From the NCBI RefSeq assembly GCF_030272615.1, contig NC_081412.1:478979157-479043156 (forward strand): 64,000 nucleotides of DNA, given 5' to 3'. The translations under genes and the position numbers were made by a program. Under the pieces are notes generated by a model that did no database searches, was not told the DNA's origin, and was given only the letters and a program-made list of their open reading frames with translations. Source of the DNA: Cryptomeria japonica. Its lineage: Eukaryota; Streptophyta; Pinopsida; Cupressales; Cupressaceae. The stretch's first letter is position 1, and each line of letters begins with the position of its first letter. Shown here one piece after another: positions 56,930 through 64,000 of this stretch.

Positions 56930-58120
56930 TGTATTGTTGTGATGTTTTCCGTCTTAGGTGTTTTAGGTTTAGTTGTCCTAGGTTAGCAATGATTGTGATC
57001 TTTAACCTTTGTTTATGAGAGGGATGTGTCTTGTCATTGGAGTAGGTCATGGTTTGAGTCCAAAATTGGGGTTTCCAACTTTTGTGGAGGTTTGCGTGTG
57101 TTGTTTGATGATTGACTAGTCAGAATTCTACAATTCAGGCTATGGATTCCTTCTGGGTTTTCTGAGAGCTTCGCAAGGGTATGACATGCATTCAGTTCCG
57201 AGAAGTTTTCTGAACTTACTATTTTTAGTAAGTTGGTGACTGCTGTCAAGGTTTCTGGGTTTTTCTAGGTTTTTTGAGCTCATGCTTAGGGTTCGAAGAG
57301 CAATCTTTTTGGATTTGTTTTCAGATCTTACTATTTTTATTAAGTGTCATTTCAGGCAGTGCTATTTTTAGCAGTTCAGTGCATAGCTCCAACCCAATTC
57401 AACTTGACAGTTTTCAGCACTTCAGTTTCCGGCTCATTTGGTTCTGAAGTCTTTGATTTTAAGATGATTTATTTAAATATTAATACTCCATACTAAGGTT
57501 AATATTTAAATTATTTAATGGTCGACTTAGGAAAGGGGAAAGCATATTTTATTCAGAAGATTTTATTAATTCTCCTAAGCTAGGCGCCAAGGTTGGACAT
57601 TTATTTAAAGGGGATTGCTTAAGTTATATTGATATCTAAGTCATTTCCTTAATTATATGTGGGCGATTTTTCGTTGAGGAAAATATTCTATAAGTGAATT
57701 ATTGATATAATTTAATAAGATGGACACCTTAGGAGGAAAAATAAGACAATTTTATGATATAATTCACTTTGTTCTTTAAACGCCATAATACACTTTATCA
57801 ATGCATTTTTTATAAAGTGTATTTGCCACCAAGTAATGGGCAATTTTGGAGAAATGAAATGAAATGCAAATTAAGGAAATTGGAATGTGGTTGTTTAATC
57901 CCATATTGGAGGGAAAAGAATTTCGACTTGAGGAAAAAGTTATAAATAAGAACTGTTACCTATTTTTCGCTCCTGGCTGAAAAATAGGTTGAGAGATGCT
58001 AGCATGAACAAAGGAAAGCTAGTGTTTACTAATTCTCTATTTTTGTGTTTTAAAGATGGTGTTTCTAAGTACTTCTAGTCTGTAACAACAAAGAGAGAAA
58101 CATCTCATTGCAAAAGAAAG
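56930..58120 (+). mobile_element. LTR-like block with palindromes and TATA box
   Basis: It contains the palindrome AACTTACTA-tttt-TAGTAAGTT at 57213-57234 and near-palindromes at 57327-57346 and 57356-57376. An AT-rich block at 57465-57520 follows, and a TATA box AGTTATAAATAAGAAC lies at about 57940. The layout mirrors 17.6-19.66 kb on the opposite strand. Ends, PBS and PPT were not found, so it may be a solo or partial LTR. Confidence 0.4.
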
Positions 58121-58124
58121 TATT

Positions 58125-58482
58125 TTATTCATATTCAAAATTGCGTCCCACACAAGGAGCCGTGGGACTAGCTACGTGCATCCAGTACAGAAAGGAAATA
58201 TACATATATGTATGCACAAGTACAAAGGAAAAAATGAGGAAAGGCATGTCAAGAATGGAACCAGTCATTGCCTGAATGACTGGAACAGTTGAGGTACGCT
58301 CGTCGTCGCCTTTGTCTTGCTGCTCCACCCTGGTCCGTTGATGCTTTCCTTCTGATATTTGCAAAAAGTTGAAACAAACAATGTGTTAGAACATTTTGTT
58401 CTAAGCAATAGCTGGCTGCATTTCTGACATATGTACTAATGCACGCATATATATATATGATCCCTACATACATCGAATGCAT
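58125..58482 (-). other. Possible 3'-terminal exon on the minus strand
   Basis: Reading leftward, ATATCAG| could be an acceptor (about 58350). It is followed by a basic peptide RRKASTDQGGAARQRRRRAY and a stop near 58250. About 110 bases later comes GAATATGAATAAAATACTT, a good poly(A) signal. No matching upstream exon was identified, so this is speculative. Confidence 0.25.
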
Positions 58483-59520
58483 ATAACTCGCATCACAAAG
58501 GAATCTCCAAAGGCAAAAAATCAGATCAAAGGAAAGTCACCATAAATATGCATTTTTGCTAACAGGTTTGTTTCATGTGCAGGAAAAGGAAAAAGGACAG
58601 TTTGCTGGTCATAAAATTCACTAAGATGAGTGGAGATGAATGCGGCTCCCATAAGGGTTGAGCCCAGCTCATGTGAGGAATGGCAAGGTTTCATACAATC
58701 AAATCATGTTAGGGCTGGTAATAAAAGGAAGAAGAGTAACAAAAACGCAAGTATGCAATCACATTATCAAATATCTGCCTATGATCAACATCTACAAATG
58801 ATCAACAAGACGACATTTTATGCATCAAGCCTAAAAGATTCTTATGATAAGCTGGAAAAGGCGTGATTGATCAGACATTTCAACAAATTCAAGACAGCTG
58901 CGTCCTTGGAAATAATATGCAGATTTTAAGAGAATAATGTTTAAATGGCAGCTACAGTTTTCATAAAATATCTATTTTTAATGCACAGCATTGAATGGCA
59001 GATGACAAAAGGAGGGTTTTTAATGTTTGTTTTTCACCATTTTCAGTCCAAACAATCATTCAGAGATGCACACAGCAGTGAAGTTATCAAAGGAGTACAC
59101 AGTGGTCATGATCAGACAAGTCTTGTTGACCCATTTTTGTTTTGGTCAACTGGGTAAACACAAGTCCTTTGCCTAAGGTGGAGGTCAATGTTGAATGTGT
59201 TTACAAATATCCTACAATTTATTCAGGCTGCATTCAAACTTGTGCTTTTGATTGTGGGGAGAATTTTATGAGTCATCTCAGTGTGGGATCACCAGACTTA
59301 TTAGCAGTGGTCTTTTAAACCTCCGAAACAGGTAAAATAGAACAGCATGATTGGATGAAAGATGAAGCAGATGCTGCAAATAAGAGTTTTTCAGGTCAAC
59401 TTGCTTATGTAAAACATTCATTGGCTGAGATCATGCCAAACAAGCTACAGTTTCCGAAATGAGAAAGAAACAAGATACCAAAGCTGAAAAGATTGCGATG
59501 CAGAATTCAATGTTTTTCTT
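58483..59520 (+). other. Sequence leading into the gene-fragment cluster
   Basis: Open stretches at 58630-58866 (HYQISAYDQHLQMINKTTF) and 58945-59157 have no recognised family. Locally higher GC and lower AT simplicity suggest they could be further captured fragments. Confidence 0.3.
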
Positions 59521-60112
59521 GACCCAAAGGCAGCAAAGCAGGGGCTTAGTGGACAGCCATTTTCAGGACCTGATATTGGTGGTTTTGGTGGAAATGCAAC
59601 GCCTAGGCTATCTGCAAGGTGGATCTATTGTTCCAGTAGGTCCCTGCATTCAACATACAGGTGAAGCAAAGCTCACTGACACTCTAATACTCCTTGTGGC
59701 TCTAGACGAGCAAGGAAAAGCAGAAGGAATAACTTTTGAAGATAATGGTGATGGATATGAATACCAGCAAGGACAATTCATTTTGACATATTATGAAGTA
59801 GATTTATCTTCCTCTACAGTTTCTGTAATAGTTTCTAGAACTGAAGGATTATGGAAGAGGCCAAAACGTAAATTGCATGTGCAATTGCTGCTTGGTGAGG
59901 GGGCCAAGATTGAGGCATGGGGCCAAGATGGAGAAAAGATAAAATTTGAGGTTCTTCCTGCAGCTTAGGTTGAGAACCTTGTAGCTGAAGGTCAGAAACA
60001 GCACAGCTTAAAGATTGCCCAAGCAATTCGCCCTCCAGATGGAGAAGAGCACCATGCAGAAAAGGGAACTGAACTCTCTAGGACCCCTGTTGACCTTGAG
60101 AGTGGTCCAGAG
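59521..60112 (+). pseudogene. GH31 alpha-glucosidase (heteroglycan-glucosidase-like) C-terminal retrocopy fragment
   Basis: Frame 59521-59610 encodes GLSGQPFSGPDIGGFGGNAT, a conserved GH31 catalytic-domain phrase. At about 59608 the sequence jumps, with a frame change, to YLQGGSIVPV, which in the family lies well downstream. It then continues without introns: LVALDEQGKAEG, FEDNGDGYEYQQGQF, VSRTEGLWKRPKRKLHVQLL and IEAWGQDGE. After one stop (59966-59968) the words SLKIAQAIRPP, KGTELSRTPVDLESG still match. From memory these fit plant plastid/ER GH31 enzymes such as HGL1. The absence of introns plus an internal deletion point to a rearranged cDNA copy. Not functional: the catalytic core is missing. 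Confidence 0.75.
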
Positions 60113-60147
60113 ACACTCCTTAGGCAATCATCTGACCTCGATAGGAC

Positions 60148-60172
60148 AAAAAAAAAAAAAAAAAAAAAAAAA
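60148..60172 (+). repeat. Poly(A) run between two gene fragments
   Basis: 25 consecutive A residues separate the GH31 fragment from the START-domain fragment. It is consistent with the tail of a retroposed transcript, or with an A-run in the source sequence. Confidence 0.95.
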
Positions 60173-60745
60173 GTACTTTGATGAGAATAAAGGAGATGCG
60201 GTAGATCCTCACAAATGGAGTCCAGATGCAGTGTTTGAGATGGTCATCAGTCTTGACAAGTCAAAAAGATATGAATGGGACATGTTGACTAGTGACTTGG
60301 AGTTGGTTGAGCGCATAGATGGACACAATGACATAGTTTATGGAACATATGACCCAAAATATTTAAGCAAGTGGCACTCAAAAAGAGATTTTTTGTTTTC
60401 TCGGCAATGGCTCTGTGATCAAGATGGAGCATATATTATCTTGCAAACTTCAAACTACACACAAGAAAATTTCCCCAAAAGTCTGGTATTAGCCGAATGA
60501 AGCTAAACTCAACTGTTTGGGAAATCACAAATGCAAGTGCAAGACAAAATAAAGGAGGTCTGAAATCTGTTGTGAGTCAAACAATGGAATTAAGTTCCAC
60601 AGGCTGGGGACGTTGGAGGAAGAGATGTTATGCCAAATTTGAAAAAACTATTCCATATGTCCTGCTATGTCAAGTAGCAGGTTTGAGAGAGTACTTTGGA
60701 GCAAATCCTGGTCTCAGTCTTGAGGCATTACCTGTAACAGCCAAA
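60173..60745 (+). pseudogene. START domain of the ENHANCED DISEASE RESISTANCE 2-like type, retrocopy fragment
   Basis: Two frames carry it. 60173-60500 has WSPDAVFEMVISLDKSKRYE, WDMLTSDLELVERIDGHNDI, YGTYDPKYLSKWHSKRDF and FSRQWLCDQDGAYIILQTS. The second starts at 60497 and has KLNSTVWEITNAS, SVVSQTMELSSTGWGRWRK, YAKFEKTIPYVLL and QVAGLREYFGANPGLSLEA. These words match the lipid-binding START region of EDR2-like proteins (PH-START-DUF1336). No PH or DUF1336 domain is present. The frame break at 60498 and the missing neighbours make it a pseudogene. As with the preceding fragment there are no introns. Confidence 0.75.
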
Positions 60746-60979
60746 AAGAAAGCTCAAGGGGATTCAAACATCAAGGTTGAACTTCTTGAAAATTTTAAAC
60801 TGGAAGAAGGGATTGAAGGACTTCATCAAAAGCTTCAGAAATGTGACCAAGTACAACAGGCAATGAGCAAAATAGAAACAAATCACTTCGAATTTGACGA
60901 AGAATTTAAGTGTTTTCAAAATTATTCCTTGGAGAGAGTAAAGAATTTTGAAACTGCACTATTGAACTACTACAAATGA
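60746..60979 (+). pseudogene. Unidentified helical segment fused to the START fragment
   Basis: In frame with the START piece, codons 84-160 read VELLENFKLEEGIEGLHQKL, QQAMSKIETNHFEFDEEFK and FQNYSLERVKNFETALLNYY, then stop. It is a charged, probably coiled-coil or BAR-like helix. EDR2-like proteins are not expected to carry it here, so it may be a third captured gene fragment. I cannot name the source. Confidence 0.45.
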
Positions 60980-61560
60980 CAAAGAGCAAGAAGTATGTAA
61001 CTAAATACTGCAATAAAATCAGAACCAGAGCAAAAAAAATGCAAGAAATCAAGGGATAGAAGGAGGAGTTTCAAACATATATTTTTATGTTTATCTATTT
61101 CTTCAAGGTTTCTCGAAATATTCAGATTAAGTTTGAAAAGCCATGCATGATTCAGAAAAAACGAATTTTCCTTCCAGAATCAGTAAAAGATAGCAGACCT
61201 GTGCAGAATAACAGATGCAAGGTGGAAGGATCGCGCCCAGCAAGGAAGCCGAGCTCCGAACACCCAGAAAGTACCCAGAAACGCAAGAGATTTTCACAGC
61301 GGCTCCATAAAATGAGCCCGAAACTAGCAAAAACGCAGACAAAGAGCAGGCCGTAAGCAAAAAAAGGAGACCCAGCAGTCATTTCGGCACCTAGAACAGA
61401 GAAGAAACCGACATTTTCTTCTTCCCACGCCCAGCTCAAACCCTAGCGGCGCCCAGAAGGATGCAGAACGAAGTTTCCAGAAGTTGAACATCAAAAGTGA
61501 AGAGCAAATGAACTTTAGGGTTATGTTTCCCCTAAAATATCTTAAAAAAAAAAATCACCA
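60980..61560 (-). other. GC-richer segment with minus-strand open stretches
   Basis: On the minus strand the sequence GGCGCCGCTAGGGTTTGAGC (61435-61456) precedes an ATG-containing open stretch (61152-61439), like a 5' leader and first exon, but the peptide is hydrophobic and unrecognised. It might equally be LTR or leader sequence of an element. Confidence 0.25.
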
Positions 61561-62065
61561 TGTTTCCTTCGCATTCTTTCTCCTCTCTTCTATGCCACGT
61601 TATTTGTTGGAAGCCATATGGTAAGGTTCGCATATGCTTCCAAGTGATTTTAATCACTTTAGCACTTTGTAAATCTTTTGCTTCTTAAGTGATCTTATAT
61701 CACTTAGTTTCCCCCCCTTGCAAATTTCTTAGCAAGTTAACATTTAAAACTCAAAAATACGCCCTCAAGGAGATGTAAGCAAATGTTGCTTTTAAAGTTT
61801 CTCTTTTTTATTATTATTTATCATTACCTGACCAAGCATAAGTTTGATTTTATTTTTATTTTATATTTAAAAAATAATAAAATATAATAAATTTTTTATT
61901 TATTTATTAAAGTGTAAATCAACACTTTTATTAAATATATTTTTTATTACATTCTATTATTTAATAAATAAAAATAATAAAATTGTGTTATTAAAGTGAT
62001 TTATTTATTTTGTCACTTTAAATAAAACGATTCTATTATTTTTATTTTATTAAGACCTTTAAATA
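61561..62065. other. AT-rich block
   Basis: Long runs of TTATTTAATAAA-like words from 61800 to 62060. No gene. Confidence 0.6.
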
Positions 62066-64000
62066 TAAATGAAAAATAAAGTCAAACAAATGTCTGACCA
62101 GATAATAATAAATTTTTTTAAAAAAAATCACTTTATTAGATATTTTGTTTGGAGATCAGGCAGGGATATTTTTTGCATTTATGAGGGCTTGCAGGCCTGT
62201 CAGAGACATTTCAGGGTCATTTATGTTGCATTTATGAGGTTTTATGGTTGCAGAATGGATGGCTTAACCTTTTGGCTCAGGTTTATCCCTTTTCAGATAT
62301 TTTTGAGGCCCAAAAAGTAGGTTTTTTGAGTTTGCTCGACCTAAAATGAGGAGGTGGAGTCTTCTTGATAACTTTGGAAAAAGGCATATATACTGGGAAC
62401 CTTCATTTTTGTAAAGGTTCTGATTCATTCATCTTGGAGCAGACTGTAATTTTTTAGTTCTCTCTGCAGGAAGGGATGTCTTTGTAACACATTTTCAGGA
62501 GTTATAAAGCTTGGTGATACCTGTTTGGCAAGGATAATAGCTTGGTTTGTTGCTCTACTTCTCATCTTTCTCTGTTACTGCATCTTCAGGGTTAGTCAGT
62601 TCTTTGGTGGTTGGCTTTTGCCCCCCTTAAAATTTACATCTCCTTTTGATGCCTTATGCAGAAACATATATACTACTTGCAGGTCATAAGCTGTGTTTTA
62701 ATGATTAATAGTCTTAGGTTGTGAAAAGGATTTTTCCCTCTTAGGACTGTGATTATCCAGCCTGTTTATGAAGCATTGATGCAAGGGTCATGGGTTGTTG
62801 GTTAGTGTAAAAAAGGGTTTATTATCACTGTTGTACTGTATGTCCTTTGCTTAGTAAGATTTCAAAAATACCATCTGGTGCAATCACCTTATATTCAAAA
62901 TTTTAGTTTTACATTTTCTCCTCCTTACTCTTTTCCCTGAAGAAATTGTTAGTTTAGGTGCAGAATCTGAATAGAACCAGCTTACTCTGGAGGTTCACTC
63001 CATTTTTTAGGCAACCCACAGGCCTAGGAGGGTTCCCATGTGTCACAAGCCTGCTGAGTTGATAGCTTAGCAAACAGGGGTGCAGGTTCAAGTGATAACA
63101 AGAACCTTGGGCTCTCATTTTGGTATCCATTATTGTTATGATAACAAAGTGCTGTTGAAGTGCTGTTAGACTCTGACTTTGAGGGATGCATACCTCCTAG
63201 TTCCTCAGTTTCGTGCTTGAGAGATAGCGCCTAGCTGAACCTGTGACTGTTTCTCATCCAGAGGAGTAGATTGAGCTCAACAAAGATGAAGATTTGTGGT
63301 GTTTTGATTTCTGGAGTGCTGTTAGTGAGTTTTCAGATTGCTGATTTAGTGTGGCTGAAGCGTATTTCGCTCGTAGCTCCCTGTGAGTGTGTTTGTTCAT
63401 TCTGGGTATTTGCTTATTCATTTTCTCTACCTTGGGCGATGCTTCCTGTAAGTTTGCATTGGTTTTCGTGGTATATTGAAATTTATTTTTGCAAATCGAA
63501 CTTATGCTTTGGTACGCCCTATGCTGGAGGTGCTTTGGGTTGTGTGTCTTGGGTTTGAGGCATTGTTAGTTGCTGTTTATTTATTCTATCCTTATCGCCT
63601 TCTTTGTGTCTTTCATTTGCATCTAGTTTGGGGGTTTTCCGTTGAGTATAGAGAAAGATGAGTGATTTGGTGGTTTTTTAGCTTGCTAGTCTGGGACTTT
63701 CCCTATGTGTGGATGGTTTTTTCAGAATTCTAAGATGTTAGTTTGGAGTGTATTTTGGGTGAGTGTGATTAGTTGGGTTGCTAGAGTTGTTTGGAGTGTT
63801 CGATGCAGTTGTAAGTCCTTAATCAGCTCTTGGTTTCCACTTCTCTATTCAATGTAATGCTGGTTAGTAGTACTAACAACAATTTCTTGGTTTTTAGCTG
63901 TCCCACTGTCTAAGTGGAAGAGGCTGGCTTGGCCGCCTGCTTAGATTAGCATTATTACTTAAATTCTGAATTTTATGATGAACATTGTAGTGCTGATTAG
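62066..64000. other. Unassigned sequence
   Basis: No recognisable gene. A TATA-like GGCATATATACTGGG lies at about 62383 and T-rich open stretches at 63271-63661, without motifs. It may include LTR sequence of an unidentified element. Confidence 0.4.

Noticed and set aside
58564-58670. Possible next exon of the split gene after CATGTGCAG at 58578
   Set aside because: The phase-2 junction reads KRKKDS... and hits a stop after about 25 codons; no resemblance to the preceding exons.
60015-60500. Single 161-codon gene spanning the poly(A) run
   Set aside because: The frame passes through a Lys run made by 25 A residues and joins a wrong-frame reading of the GH31 piece to the START piece.
62462-62700. 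Possible exon after CTCTCTGCAG at 62470
   Set aside because: The frame is open for about 70 codons but is hydrophobic and motif-free, with no convincing donor site.
1-64000. tRNA, rRNA and organelle-derived inserts
   Set aside because: No complete tRNA arm set, rRNA core or plastid/mitochondrial gene was recognised anywhere in the window.

Overview
This window is plant nuclear DNA: AT-rich, repeat-dominated and gene-poor. It holds LINEs with RNase H domains, Ty3/gypsy and copia-type LTR elements, hAT elements and short inverted-repeat elements, many nested in one another. One apparent host gene has two very long introns packed with these repeats. That combination fits a large-genome seed plant, most likely a gymnosperm. 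This assignment is an inference from repeat style and intron size; no marker gene proves it. Nothing bacterial or organellar was seen.

Layout. 1-10.6 kb: a LINE 3' tail, an AT-rich block (1.6-3.4 kb) interrupted by two minus-strand LINE copies (3.44-7.15 and 7.23-8.77 kb, the second with a clear target-site duplication), then a plus-strand LINE reverse-transcriptase pseudogene (9.2-10.55 kb). 10.8-44.7 kb: five exons of one plus-strand gene, with matching splice sites and phases, encoding a Ser-rich N-terminus (probable organelle transit peptide) and a protein I cannot name. Its 19.3-kb intron 1 holds solo LTRs, a small inverted-repeat element, a pol-less Ty3-type element (PBS at 20.15 kb, hairpin satellite at 22.7-23.8 kb, 3' LTR at 23.81-25.54 kb carrying a hAT MITE), and a 1.5-kb internally deleted hAT element with a perfect 8-bp target duplication. 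Its 12.7-kb intron 3 holds a gypsy LTR, a 27-bp minisatellite, a decayed hAT transposase and a LINE fragment. 46.8-54.66 kb: a minus-strand gypsy element whose protease and truncated RT are followed by a broken reading frame of about 1,000 codons where RNase H and integrase should be. Its 3' LTR is split by a complete non-autonomous copia-like element (47.33-49.56 kb, 5-bp target duplication). 57-58.1 kb: another LTR-like block. 59.5-61.0 kb: an intronless string of gene fragments: a rearranged GH31 glucosidase C-terminus, a poly(A) run, a START domain of the ENHANCED DISEASE RESISTANCE 2 type, and an unidentified helical segment. 61-64 kb: no recognisable gene.

How the parts relate. Only the split gene looks potentially functional. 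Everything else recognisable is mobile DNA or its debris, and every recognisable transposon reading frame is interrupted, truncated or missing a key residue. The most notable items are the intronless multi-gene fragment cluster, the accessory reading frame of the minus-strand gypsy element, the hairpin satellite inside the pol-less element, and the nested hAT elements with intact target duplications.
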